Of a DNA stretch of 64,000 bases, positions 10,898 to 21,487 are shown piece by piece. Position 1 is the first letter of the stretch. Every line of letters begins with the position of its first letter. A program made the position numbers and the translations under genes. Below the pieces are notes generated by a model. That model saw nothing but the letters and a program-made list of their open reading frames with translations, was not told the DNA's origin and did not search any database. Source of the DNA: Ctenosaura bakeri (taxonomy: Eukaryota; Chordata; Lepidosauria; Squamata; Iguanidae); assembly GCA_948474755.1 (NCBI GenBank), contig CAOLHI010001470.1, forward strand, positions 248,001-312,000, in the 5' to 3' direction.

Positions 10898-11240
10898 AAT
10901 CATAGACTTAGAAGGGACCAAAAAGGCCATCTAGTCTAATCCCCTGCCATTCAGGAATACATAAATATAGCAGTCCTGAAAGATGGCCATCTAACCTCTG
11001 CTTAAAGACTACTAAAGAAAAAGAATCCATTGCTCTCTGAGGCAGTCTATTCCACAGCCAAATAGCTTTTACAGTCAAGACATTCATCCTTATGCTTAGG
11101 TGGAATCCCTTTTCTTGAAATTTGAATCTATGAGTTCATGTCCTGGTCTAAAGAACAACAGAAAACAAAATTGTTTCATCTTTTATGACATCTCTCCAGC
11201 TATTTAAATATGGTTGTCATATCATCTTCCAATCTTCTAC
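10898..11240 (-). mobile_element. CR1-type LINE 3' end, minus strand
   Basis: On the plus strand it begins GAATCATAGACTTAGAAGGGACC..CATCTAGTCTAATCCCCTGCCATTCAGG, the reverse complement of the reptile/bird CR1 3' end. It continues into sequence from the C-terminal end of ORF2 (GGCAGTCTATTCCACAG). Many frame breaks are present. The copy at 38190-38780 shows the same layout. Confidence 0.75.
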
Positions 11241-11323
11241 AACTGCTGCTTTAAAAAATTGGCAAGTAGGCAAACAGTGCTGCCACTGGTGTGAGATGAG
11301 GATCAGGGTTAGAGAGAGACTAG

Positions 11324-11525
11324 GGCTATTTCCACCCTACACTGTTATAGTGCTGTTATTCCACTTTCAACATCCTATGGAATCCTGAGGTTTACAGTTT
11401 AGGGAGGGACATTTAGAATTCTCAGTCAGAGAGCTCTTTGGCCTCAGTAAACTATAAACCACAGGATTCTGCACGGTGTTGAAAGTGTAATAATGGCACT
11501 ATAACATTGTAGTGTGGAAATGGCC
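11324..11525. mobile_element. AT-rich GGCC-ended foldback element, complete
   Basis: The left arm (GGCTATTTCCACCCTACACTG..) and right arm (..TTGTAGTGTGGAAATGGCC) are inverted copies and the whole element is an imperfect palindrome. Flanks are TAG (11321-11323) and TAA (11526-11528), a near-match of a 3-bp TWA duplication. The centre holds GAGAGCTCTTTGGCCTCAG. It has no coding capacity and must have been moved by an enzyme encoded elsewhere. Confidence 0.75.
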
Positions 11526-12784
11526 TAATTAAGGAGAAAGATGGCAGCAGAGACAGAGGGAAGGAAGCAATTCCGAGCAGGTGGAGAAGGGAAAGGTATT
11601 GAAATGTCTAATTTTCTTCTGTCTCAGGTTGCAGATAAGTCCAAGCTGACCCAATGCCTCTGGAAAACAGTTGCTGGGGATACAAGATGACAGATGATAT
11701 GGCATTTACATGTTGTTTATGAATTTACTATAGGCATCTGGTTGGCCACTGTGGGCAAAGAATCCTGGGCTAGTTACGCCCTTGGTATAATCCAGCATGG
11801 CTGTTCTTATGTTCTTATTTTTTGAACACCCTGTTGTTTTTCCTTATGCAATTTTAAGCTATATAGCAGCTTTAACAACACTAATTCACAAGCAGCCCAG
11901 TTTCAAAGCATTTCCGGAGTAGTTGAGTAAATTAAGCCTTGGAAAACAGCTACTTCACTTGAGATTAACAAGGAGCTCAGTAAACTGTGTGTTTTTTTGT
12001 TTTTGTTTTTGTTTTTGTTTGCAGCTAAAAAATTTGTGGTCTCTAAAAGAATGATATTTTAAAACTTTTTTGTTGTCCTTCTACTCTCTGGGCTTATCCA
12101 GAGGGGGACAAAGGGTCTCAAGTACTGGGAGTTTCCAGTTCTGTTTGTTTTGATTTTACATACACATTCCCAAGTTTTCATCCAAACTCTTTCTTCAAAT
12201 ACCCCAGGTTTCTCTCACTCATCTCTCCCTTGTGTTCTTCCCCCTCCTAGTGATCAGGTCTCAGATCTAGATTCATGAAAAATTTTGGAAACTGGTTTTC
12301 ACCAGTTTCTACTGAGCCTCCTTTATTATTATTCAGGTATCATTGTCAAAGTTTTAAAATGTTTTAGCAACATTACACTAGTTAAACATTAGGATCATTT
12401 TATTTTGGTGCAAACATTCCTCTTTCCCTTGCTTGATCTCTGTTGGATCTGTGTCCTGGAAACAGTGGCTATGTTCACTAGTAGCCACCATCTTAGCTAG
12501 TTCTCAAATAATACAAACAAGCAAGTAGGCATACATTTCTGTTTTGAAGAATACTGGCTTAATTTAAACTGATCTGGAAGTAGGAATGAAAAGTCCTTGG
12601 TAATGTTAGCAATGTTTCCCAGGAGACACTTTAGGATATAGAAAATAATCACATGGATTTCCAAATTAAAATGGGTTTGTACAGGAACAAAACATATGAC
12701 TTGCAGAAACTTTTTTTCTCATTTGGAGGGTTCTTAGCTTTCTTTTCCTCTGTCTCTCTCTCTGTGTCTGTCTCTCATATCATG
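11526..12784. other. No gene recognised (11.5-12.8 kb)
   Basis: Only the (TTTTTG)n repeat and decayed sequence. A CT-rich stretch with a CTCTCTCTGTGTCTGTCTCTC run lies at about 12750-12776. Confidence 0.5.
11988..12022. repeat. (TTTTTG)n microsatellite
   Basis: About five GTTTTT units ending in GTTTGCAG. It resembles a polypyrimidine tract plus splice acceptor, but no reading frame follows, so it is called a simple repeat. Confidence 0.75.
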
Positions 12785-13115
12785 ATGGAATTCCCTACCC
12801 TCAGACACTTGATTGGCGTCAATGCTGGTGTCATACCAACACCAAGTAAAAACACGGCTTTTATTAAAGCCTTCAGGGCCTAACTGATTTTATCCAGTTT
12901 CCACATGTGCTATGGTTTGCATTGTTCAAAACTGTTTTAATTGGTTTTGAATTGTCTTGTTTTATATGATAAACAATTTAACATGCTTTACATCTTTTGG
13001 AGTTATTGTTATTGCTTTAATTTATTCCAAACTGATTTTATTGTGTACTTTCCTGAGATCCTTGGATAGAAGATGGAATATAAGTAAGTAAGCAGGTAAA
13101 TAAATAAATAAAATC
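12785..13115 (+). mobile_element. L2-type LINE, ORF2 C-terminus and 3' end
   Basis: The reading frame ending at 12883 finishes AFIKAFRA, similar to the (L)FxKAF(R/Q)A end of vertebrate L2 ORF2. The following untranslated part ends GGAATATAAGTAAGTAAGC..AAATAAATAAATAAA, the L2-style ..GGxATATAAATAAATAAA tail. The element is 5'-truncated. Confidence 0.65.
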
Positions 13116-13507
13116 ATTGCATGTTGGTACATATCCGTCACCTAAATTACATTTTTTCCCAGAGCATGAAAAGGGTAGGAGGTGAATGGGTAGAAGAGTA
13201 TGGGTGGAGAGATGAAAAGTGGTTTGGAGAAAAGTCTTGAATTAAGTCTGGACTAATGTAATACTACATGTGGAAGATTGAGGAGGGAGGAATTGAATAG
13301 TAGGTGGTTTCATCAGGAGCACAGTATGTAGAAAGCAAAGTTTAATCCCCAGGCATGATTAAGATGAAAATCACCTGATCCTAATCCTGATGCTCAACAC
13401 TATGGAGTGAGCTGTTGGATTTCCACTGGGAACCCAGATTGCAGAAGGAGTGATTCAACCATCTATCCTGGAACGCTGTGTTTTTGCATTTGTGCTTTCT
13501 CTCTCTC

Positions 13508-13722
13508 TGTATGTGCCTTCAAGTCACCTTGACTTATGGCAACCTCCTGAATTGCATACAGTTTTCCTAGCCAAGAAATACTCAGAGGTGGTTTTATCTG
13601 TTCCTTTTTCTGAAATGTAGCCTACAGTATCTGGTATTCATTGATGGTGTCCCATCCAGATATTAACCAGAGCTGATCCTGCATAGCTTCCAAGATTATA
13701 TGGCATCTGTTGCCTTTAGGGT
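13508..13722 (-). mobile_element. 5S rRNA-derived SINE, minus strand
   Basis: The segment 13616-13720 is the reverse complement of a degraded 5S rRNA: TAGCCTACAGTATCTGGTAT, GTCCCATCCAGATATTAACC and GCATAGCTTCCAAGATTATA correspond to the end, middle and box A region of 5S. The tail (13508-13600) is shared with the other 5S-SINEs in the window: TATGTGCCTTCAAGTCACCTT and AATACTCAGAGGTGGTTTT. It fits the SINE3 class; a '5S-Sauria' SINE has been described from lizards. Confidence 0.85.
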
Positions 13723-13834
13723 CACCACTACAGCAGGAGAAAACCTGCCCCCAGCATGAATCCAATGCCTCCACTGACTCATACTCACTGAAGTGGGAGA
13801 TGTTTCCAGACTGCTGTGCCACTCCTTTGTCTTC

Positions 13835-13921
13835 TATGCCTTCTATCCAAAAAGTACTAACAAGGCTTAGTTTCCAGGATCAGATGGGATTTGGTGTCTT
13901 TAGGGTATTTAGGCCAGCTTA
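13835..13921 (-). mobile_element. 5S rRNA-derived SINE, head fragment
   Basis: AAGTACTAACAAGGCTTAGTTTCCAGGATCAGATGGGATTTGG is the reverse complement of the first two thirds of 5S rRNA. The SINE tail is missing. It lies between two longer copies of the same family. Confidence 0.75.
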
Positions 13922-14000
13922 CTACATGTTTTAAATGTTGATGTGTTTCCTAATAATGTGTTCAGTGTCATACCTAGTCTCATCCTCACTAGTGTATTAA

Positions 14001-14415
14001 GTATGTGCTTTTAAAGTCTCCTGTTGACTTACGGTGACCGTATGAATTTCATAGGATTTTCATAGGCAAAGGAGGGCCATTTCCGCATTAGACTGTTATA
14101 GCACTATAATTCTACTTTCAACTTCCTATGAAATCCTGGGGTTTGCAGTTCCAGGAGGGCCAGCTGGCCAGCCCCTCCCAGAACTGCAAACCCCAAGATT
14201 CCATAGGATGTTGAAAGTAGAATAATAGCACTATAACAGTCTAGTGCGGAAATGGCTGAAGACTCACTTAGGCAAGTTGTCTTCCGTTGACTTTTTCTGA
14301 ACATAACCTATAGCACCTGGTATTCCTTGGCAGTCTCTCTTCCTAGTACTAAGCAGCTTTGATCCTGGTTAGTTTCCAAGATCAGACAGTATTTTGCAGC
14401 TTCAGGATATTTATC
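14001..14415 (-). mobile_element. 5S rRNA-derived SINE split by a foldback element
   Basis: Tail sequence (TATGTGCTTTTAAAGTCTCCTGTTGACTTACGG..ATAGGCAAAGGA) occupies 14001-14074 and the 5S part (TAGCACCTGGTATTCCTTGG..GTTTCCAAGATCAGACAG) occupies about 14309-14415. The bases between are the foldback element 14075-14257. Removing it restores normal SINE order, so the foldback element arrived after the SINE. Confidence 0.8.
14075..14257. mobile_element. AT-rich GGCC-ended foldback element inside a 5S-SINE
   Basis: The arms GGCCATTTCCGCATTAGACTG and CAGTCTAGTGCGGAAATGGC(T) pair almost perfectly across the element. The centre is GGAGGGCCAGCTGGCCAGCCCCTCC. Flanks are GAG and GAA. The arms retain high identity, so this copy is among the better preserved ones. 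Confidence 0.8.
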
Positions 14416-15181
14416 TGATCTGTATGTTGAATGGTTTGTTCAAACACTGGATGCCATAATAAGTATTTGTATAAAAAGACTAAAGAATGGCTACAATTTC
14501 ATAAAACTGGAATTGTTGCAGGTGAGGCTGTCCCTGGGATGGCAAACGTTGTGTGAAATTAGTTTGGTGAGTGACTGTTTTCTCAAGACTGCTGTTAAAA
14601 AGCTGTAAAATCAGGAGCAAAGGCAATATGAAAACACCACGCTCAAGTAGGAAAGGTCTTTGTAAGTACCCAGAGGCTTTAGAAAGTGTTTGTAGTAGGA
14701 AAAGAAAAAGGATCTCCTGCTACAATAATGTCCACCTGCCCAGTGAAGAATATAGCTATTGTTACTGTGGTTCAGGCCTACCCGGAGATAGCACACAATA
14801 TCTCTTTTGATATCAAATGATTGGGCTTTCCCCTGCCACCCCGCTCCATGTGTTTGCAAGGCTTCTGGACAAGCACGTAAACAGGTGCGGCCGATAATTG
14901 CTGGACATTCCATTCTCCACTTAGGTAGGCCGGACAGAGCCGGTTCATCGCTTCAGGGACTCTCCAGCAAACACCTCATTGCTTATGCGTGATACTAAGA
15001 AAGGCTCCCTGCCCCGAGCAGGTAGCCTCACAAAGCGTTCCGCATTTGCATACTGGCTACACTATTGTCAATTTGACCCTAAGCCAATCATGCTAATCTC
15101 TGACTTTTCCAAAGCTTTGTCCCGCTCCTAAATCGCATTGTTCTCACTGAGTAAGGTATGGCCTGCAGTCACAATTCACCC

Positions 15182-15189
15182 TATAAAAG
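15182..15189 (+). promoter_or_regulatory. TATA box of the solo LTR
   Basis: TATAAAAG lies about 420 bases into the LTR, preceded by GC-rich sequence and followed by the presumed R region. Position and sequence fit an LTR U3 promoter. Confidence 0.65.
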
Positions 15190-15505
15190 CCCCCGATTCC
15201 GAGACCTTCCTCGGATCGCTCCCGAGTTCCAGACCGCCTTGCTGCCGCTTTGCCTGGAGAGCCTTCCCCTCAGTTCCGGTAACAGAGCCCACTCAACCCC
15301 GGATTGCTCCGGACTTCCATGCCACTTTATTCGGCGAGTTCCCCTCAGCAAACTGCGCTGAGCTTCTTCCCTGCATCCCAACATCGCTCTCAAACTACAG
15401 GACTACGAGACAGGTGTCGTATCACCCATTTCCCTTTGAAAACCCCTATTTCCAATTCTTTAGTTAGCTGTGTGACTGTGTTGTCGTTGATATTTGTCTG
15501 TACTT

Positions 15506-15511
15506 AATAAA
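15506..15511 (+). terminator. Poly(A) signal of the solo LTR
   Basis: AATAAA lies 317 bases after the TATA box and about 200 bases before the LTR's CA end, the expected R/U5 boundary region. Confidence 0.6.
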
Positions 15512-15712
15512 ACATCATTTTTGCTATTTTAAACCATCTGGCTGCTTGACTGACCTGACCCCGTAGACGCTGGGTTGCAAGATCCTGCTAAGTTACCCTG
15601 CCTCTCGCTAGCTTTAGTGAGTGCTCCAGCTAATTTCCCCCAAGGTTGTGTTGTTGTTGTTTGGTTATTTGGGCACCCCTCCCAGGACCCCCAGAGAACA
15701 GGGTGACACTAT

Positions 15713-16559
15713 TCAAGCCAATCCAAGATATTTTGCTGCTTGAAATGGGGAATTAGAGTCTCTGCACCTCTAAATCAAAATGGTTTGTGCTGTTTTGTCT
15801 TTCAAAGCAGAATGTCCAACAAACACGTTTCCCCACTCTGACAGTAAAAAATATAAAAGAAATAAAGTAAATAATGAAGAATTTTCTGGCTTTTTGTGAT
15901 ACCTGAAATCTGCTGTCTCACACTACATAATGGCAGGAATGGCCTTAAAAGAAAGAAAGCAGCTTCAAGCTTTCACTATTTAATGTTCTTTTTCTAGATA
16001 AGGTTAACTGTGAGGTTAAGAGCTCAGTCAGATGTTCTGTCTCGTAATATTGATGCAATTCTGGTTACATCATATGTGACATCATATTGCTGACTAAATG
16101 CACCTGACACCTAATTTAAACACCAGCACAGAATTATAAGGAAGAACAAATGAATTTTCACTCTCAGCAAATCAAGTATTAGTTTTTGGATCAGATATAA
16201 CTTGAAGATATGATTGAATGAACAACAGTCATAAGATTTTATAGTGACTAATGTTTGGCTTTAACAACAATGACACTGTTTACTTTATGAAGATATATAG
16301 CTATAAATATATTTTATTGCATATAATAATATAATATTAATATATGATGGCCTTTCCTCCATTTTTATCCATGAGTGTATAGATGTAAATATATTTCACT
16401 TGATCCTTAGTAGTTGAAGTCAATAAGCTTGGTCATCTGCCAGTATGCTGAGAAAACTACCAAAGTTTCAGATGAACATCTGATGAAATGCACTTTTAAA
16501 ACTGATATCACAAAATGAACAAATTGGAGCATTTTCAGCACCCTTGTTGCTGTGGTTAA
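15713..16559. other. No gene recognised (15.7-16.6 kb)
   Basis: AT-rich sequence with an ATATA-rich patch at 16290-16345. No repeat family or coding frame was identified. Confidence 0.5.
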
Positions 16560-16830
16560 TTTAATAACATGTCACAATTTATAGGTAAAGGGTCCGCAGA
16601 CCTGTCAATCAAAGTAGTCTTTCCCCCACTAACTAATCGATGGTTGCAGTTGATGAAAGCAAGCCACCTGTGGTAATGCCTTCCTCTGCTCCAGCTATCT
16701 GATGCTTATTAACTGTGCTATGGGCTGGAAGTACTAATTCCTGTGCTGATTTTCCTAATTAAATCTTCAGCTGCCTGTGAGAAAATTAATTAACACAGTA
16801 AGATATTTCCTCTGGGAATCTATCAAACTC
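16560..16830. promoter_or_regulatory. Candidate conserved non-coding element with PBX-MEIS-type motif
   Basis: This is a repeat-free stretch with dense homeodomain-like TAATTA/AATTAA cores (16758-16800). It also holds CTGTCAATCA at 16602-16611, the exact reverse complement of the TGATTGACAG decamer bound by PBX-MEIS. Other landmarks are AACTAATCGATGG and a CACCTGTGG E-box. No open frame of note. Conservation has not been tested; this is inference from composition and motifs. Confidence 0.3.
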
Positions 16831-16989
16831 TGACCTTCTCCACGAACTTGTTTGAACTCAGTACTGTTTATCAGATGTTGCAAGAGGAGAGAAATCATAG
16901 GTCTCACTCACTGTGGTGGAGGTTTCTCTGTTCAAGACACAATGAGAAGATTATTCATTAATAAAATCTATTGGAGATCTGAGGGTGGA

Positions 16990-17065
16990 CAGTACGTGGG
17001 GTGGCCACGTGTCCTACTTTACAAAGGATGCTGTCCTCTGTTTGAAAAGCTGACTGGTACAAACC
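16990..17065 (+). repeat. Unidentified repeat (GGCCACGTGTCCTACTTTACAAAGGAT family), copy 1
   Basis: The block GTGGCCACGTGTCCTACTTTACAAAGGATG..GTCCTCTG is found reversed at 36437-36510 (CAGAGGAC..ATCCTTTGTAAAGGATGACACATGGCCAC). I do not recognise the family. Confidence 0.5.
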
Positions 17066-17319
17066 TGTTGAAGGGTGAAGAAATTACAAAAAAGTTTTGC
17101 CTGGGCCCTGAGGTCATTCACCAACAGTCAGTACATGGGCAGCATTCAGCATCAGTAGGTATGCAGGTAACCTGGTCATAGTCCTTCCTAATATTATCAT
17201 ATGCATTATATTTAGGGACAAAATTTGTCACCAATTTTATTCTTGAAAGAAGGAATGTGTAATTCTAGCAATTTTCTTTCTGCTTTGAGAGTCTTCAAAG
17301 ACCATGTAGGTTTTGAAGC

Positions 17320-17512
17320 CTATTTCTAATTTGGAACTTATTCTGTGCAAAGTTCACACATGGTTGCTTTGCACAGAAAACAGCACGGAAAACAGCACTT
17401 GTCCTGCACAGAATATAATATTTCTGTGTGGAAACTTTATTTTCTGTATAGAAAAGCAGTTTGCAAAACAACCACATGCAAATTTTGCACAGAATAAGTC
17501 CCAAATGGCAAA
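17320..17512. repeat. Foldback element of about 190 bases
   Basis: The left arm AATTTGGAACTTATTCTGTGCAAAGTTCACACATGGTTGCTTTGCAC is matched by an inverted right arm TTTGCAAAACAACCACATGCAAATTTTGCACAGAATAAGTCCCAAAT. A CACAGAAAACAGCACGG stretch lies between them. It probably belongs to a MITE family. No target duplication could be fixed. The 131-codon frame across it is composition only. Confidence 0.6.
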
Positions 17513-18204
17513 GATTCTCATCAGTCCAGGATTCTTCTCATTAATGGGTTTCTTAATACTAAAAAAAAAAAAAAATGTCAATCATTTTTTTGAATATTAT
17601 TTAATATTCCTTCCATCCCTGATATTATTTCTGTCTCAACTTCATATAAAAATCAGCATATATACATGTTATGGAAGGTATAGTATCCTTTCTCCTCTTG
17701 TTGGGTGATGCATAAATAGCTAGCTGTAGTCTTGATACCCCACTGTATCTTCTAGGACTATTTGGCACCAATGGCATCTTCCTTCTTATGCCAAATAGAA
17801 GCGTGAGATGCCAGTGGAGATATAAAGATCTCTCAATCTCACTGTTACTCGGTTTCTTTGAATCCCGCTGCTTCCTGTCCTTGTTTCTTATTGTGTGGTG
17901 AAACTTTTCTGCCTGTGGTTGAAACTTGCAGAAATTTATTTTATACATTTGCCGTAATTTGTGAAATCGTTTGAAGAGTTTCTTTAGCTTAAGCAGGTTC
18001 CTTCCATTGATGAATGCCTGGATTTGCAGATTTTTCTGTTATGTCTTCTATTTGTTTGCCTTTCAAGATACACACACTGGCCAGAATCCTCTGGTTACAT
18101 ATATGTAAGTTCTCTGATTGAAGTGGTTGGACATTTTTTTCCGTTGTACCAAATGTCCATTTTCAGTTAAAGGCTGCAGAAGTAGAGTTATACTTGTAGT
18201 GCTA

Positions 18205-18345
18205 TTTCACATGCAAATGCACATGGATGCACACTTGATTGTGCATTTGGTTGCACATTGTGCAATATTGCTATTCAGTGCAAGATTTTCATAGTGCAAT
18301 CAATTTATACTGCATGCAAGATTTACACTGCACAACCCCAATGTA
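18205..18345. repeat. Cluster of GTGCAA/TTGCAC inverted motifs
   Basis: The octamer-like units TTGCACATTG, GTGCAATCAA, TGCAAGATTT and ATGCAAATGCACATGGATGCAC repeat in both orientations over 140 bases. It could be an old foldback element or an octamer-rich low-complexity stretch. Confidence 0.35.
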
Positions 18346-19350
18346 GGATTTAGACCAATGTTTGTTTTTACTTTATTTCCCCAAAATGCCCTGTAAGCAT
18401 TAAAAAGGTGTGAAAGCTTAAGGTGAGGTGTACATTTTTCTTGCAACATGTCTTGGAAAGTGTGAGAATGCTACTTTCATTTACACTACTGAGTCTAACA
18501 ATTTTTTTCCATCCCTAGTTGGAACTAGTTTAATATTTATCAGGAGAGCAGCATGGTCTGCAAGAGTTAGCTTGGTCTTCTGGTGCCCCACATTCTAGAT
18601 TGGACTGGGCAATTGCAGAGGGTGAGAGAGAATTTTTTCCCCCATTGGCAGGCCACATGACTCCCAAATCAGCCAAAAATAAAAATGGAAGCCACTCAAT
18701 GTGGTAGTGGTTGCCTCCCCTCAAAAACCCCCAAGGAATACTCATGGCCACTGTTTTTTTTTCTCTCTTCTTTGCTAGATCATAATTGCCACATGTGTGC
18801 TATGTAAATTGAGAAAATTAATTGTGAATGCCAGTCCTTTGTTTTAATGACACATAGATTTGTTCTCAAAACTCAAGGTTGTTCAATATTATCTTTACCT
18901 CCTCTTGTACCTCAAGTCTGTCCTGTTGCTTGTGGCAGGTACTGAAGAAAATTACTCCAAGGAATAGTTTGTTATCTGACTATTTTCATATATTTAGATT
19001 TCTATAACATGCTAGAGAGTGAAAAAGTGGAAATATAGCGGTTAGGTATTCCTGTTTTTTTTAATCTTGCACTTCAAACTGATGAGTAAACTGGATGAGC
19101 AGAAGAAATGCCAATATAAAAGCAATCTGTCACATTCTTTTATATTTATGTGTAATCTTCCCCTAATTTCCTATTGTTTCTCCATGACTAATCAAATGTA
19201 TATATTATTCAAGTATGTTCAAGGACTACAAAATGGAAAGCCTAAACAAAACACAAAATAAACTGGCACATCATTATTATGTAATGAATTTGTATTTAAT
19301 GCTTATTAATTGCACAAGGCATTGCAACTCCTTACCCCACCTCACTGATA

Positions 19351-19368
19351 GTGTGTGTGTGTGTGTGT
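19351..19368. repeat. (GT)9 microsatellite
   Basis: Nine uninterrupted GT dinucleotides. Confidence 0.95.
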
Positions 19369-19633
19369 ACTTAAGTAAAGCCAGTATTCTACACCAGCTA
19401 CTTACTTAACTAGGTAGCCTAAACCTGAAAGAGCCACCATTTACCCATGCTCTGATTCATAGCAAACTGAACCTTTTTCTCCCTAGGCAGCTGATGCCTG
19501 GTGAAATAGGTTGGAGATGGGTTGTGATTGTGGCAATAGGATCACAAATGTGACTAAGTAGCAATAGTGAGTGTGGGACAGTTATCTAGATTTACGCATC
19601 TCTAATTATTCCATATCCATGACTGCTAATTAC

Positions 19634-19834
19634 GGCCTTTCTGCACTACACTGTTATAACACTATTATTCCACTTTCAACATCCTGTGGAATTCTGGGGT
19701 TTGTAGTTTCCTGAGGCTAAAGAGCTCTCTGGCTGAGGATTCTAGATGCCCCTCCCTAAACTGCAAATCTCAGGATTCCATTGAATGTTGAAACTGGAAT
19801 AATAGCATTATAATAGCATAGTGTGGAAAGGTCC
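19634..19834. mobile_element. AT-rich GGCC-ended foldback element, complete
   Basis: Its ends are GGCCTTTCTGCACTACACTG and ATAGTGTGGAAAGGTCC. The arms share the CTTTCAACATCCTGTGG block and its inverse CATTGAATGTTGAAAC. Flanks are TAC and CAC. The centre AGAGCTCTCTGGCTGAGG is the longer-centre form, also seen at 11324 and 44321. Confidence 0.75.
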
Positions 19835-21077
19835 CACAATTATAACTCTCCCCAACCTCCGTCAGCTGCCTAGGGAGAAGGAAGTCCCTTCTGCCACCAA
19901 TTGGATGGGTGAATGACAGGCAATGACTGGCCTAAATTTATAATACCAAGAGCCCTGCTTTAAAATTACTGCAGAATGTGTGAAAGAAATTTTACCCCTG
20001 CAGGATTCTGCATTATATTTCATCGGGGCCACTCAGATACGGTCAGTATGGTATATACCTTGGCCAGGAATTCCAATACACACCAACACTGCAAACACAT
20101 TTTTGAACAGTTATAATAAAATTGTTAATTTAACTGTTATCATCCTCCACCATAGTTCCTTCTAAATAGGTGGGCATGTAGCAATTTGAATTTATGGCAG
20201 TGTGATCCAAATCACGGCAACCAGTAACAGGCAACAAAAAATTCAAGTAGAATGACACAGGTACAAAGGAAAAATAGAATCTGGCTAGTTATCGTAGATA
20301 ACTTTTTAAAAGTGGGGCTAATCTGTCAATTATAGAGGCAATCTTCTTATCTAACTGTATGACAGAAGTATAAAATTCCCTAGAAAGATTTCTAGGCTTA
20401 AGGGTGAAAATATAAACTAATTGGCACTGTTTCAACTCTCTATGTACTGTGATGATTGGATCCAGTTTACACTCACACACACATTCCTTCTGATGTGGTT
20501 GCGGGTGTCAATGCTGTTCTCTGTCTGTTGCTTCAAAAGCATTAGTCAGTTGCAAAGAGGCCCTACACTGCGAATTGTGTTCTCAACTGGAAGCCCAACT
20601 GAATGGGCTTGCTTTTGACGTTGCTGAATAGACATCAAAGAAAACTACTGCAAGCAGTTTCTTCAACTGCCTTTGCAAAGAAAGGCAGATCTCGTGCCTT
20701 CTGGCAAATTATAAAATACAAGTTGTGGTAACCAAAATTATGATTTATAAATGATGTGGTAAAACTTCAAGAGGGAAAACAGCAGGACAATTTCCCTGTA
20801 TAAAAGGTGGTCTCCCTTTTACTGAAGATGAGTATAATATTAATGTGTTTTATTTTAAGTTGTAAATATTCATTGATATGATTTCTAGTGCGCAACAGCT
20901 GCCCTAAAACAACCATCTTCAGAAATGATTGCAGCCATTTTTAACAACGTTGCAATTCCAATCCATTTTGTGTTATTAAATTCATGTAATTAATGCTTTG
21001 TGTTATCAATGTTAATTTATGTTTAACTCTTGTTAAACTCTCTTTATTTTGTGTTTAACCATATCAGCTTAAGTGTT

Positions 21078-21290
21078 GTATGTGCATTCAAGTTGCCTGT
21101 TGATTTATGGCAACCCCACAGATTTCATAGGGTTTCTTAGAGAAAGAATACTCAGGAGTGGTTTTGTCAGTTCCTTCCTCTGAAATATAGCCTACAGCAC
21201 CTGGTATTCATTGGTGGTCTCTCATATAAATACTAACCAGGGCTGGTTCTCCTTAGCTGCCAAGGTCAGATGGGATCTAGTGCCTTGTAG
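21078..21290 (-). mobile_element. 5S rRNA-derived SINE, minus strand
   Basis: The 5S part spans about 21190-21290: TAGCCTACAGCACCTGGTAT, CTCTCATATAAATACTAACC, CTTAGCTGCCAAGGTCAGATGGGAT. The tail (TATGTGCATTCAAGTTGCCTGTTGATTTATGGCAACCCCAC, AATACTCAGGAGTGGTTTT) matches the copies at 13508 and 58411. It is nearly full length but decayed. Confidence 0.85.
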
Positions 21291-21487
21291 GTAAGCCTCT
21301 CAGGGGGGTATACATTTGAAAAAAAAAGTATAAACCAAAATAAAATTTGAAAAATACAATAAAAATTAGAAACAAATTGGAGCATAATAATAAAAGCCAA
21401 CTATTTCTATGGTAGCCCTTCGGTTAATTGACAGAGTAACTTAGAGTCTGGAAAGCTGAATAACTTTGGAAATCAAAAGTTTTCGAA

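Larger units (their letters stand above)
14760..15708 (+). mobile_element. Solo LTR of an endogenous retrovirus-like element
   Basis: A 949-base unit starts TGTTAC and ends GTGACA (inverted ends). It is flanked by perfect CTAT duplications (14756-14759 and 15709-15712); a 4-bp duplication is typical of gammaretrovirus-like and some Gypsy elements. It holds a TATA box (15182-15189) and a poly(A) signal (15506-15511). No internal coding region lies on either side, so it is the product of LTR-LTR recombination. The frames of 60-109 codons inside are not genes. The first part matches the unit starting at 63691. Confidence 0.85.
17513..21077. other. No gene recognised between listed repeats (17.5-21.1 kb)
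   Basis: Outside the inverted motif cluster, the GT microsatellite and the foldback element at 19634, I see only decayed AT-rich sequence. 20870-21060 is repeat-free and could be conserved, on composition alone. Confidence 0.45.

Noticed and set aside
11988..12022. Polypyrimidine-like tract plus GCAG as an exon start
   Set aside because: It is a TTTTTG microsatellite and no open frame follows.
17313..17708. 131-codon plus-strand frame
   Set aside because: It runs through the palindromic element at 17320-17512 and a poly(A) run, giving mirror-image peptides on the other strand.
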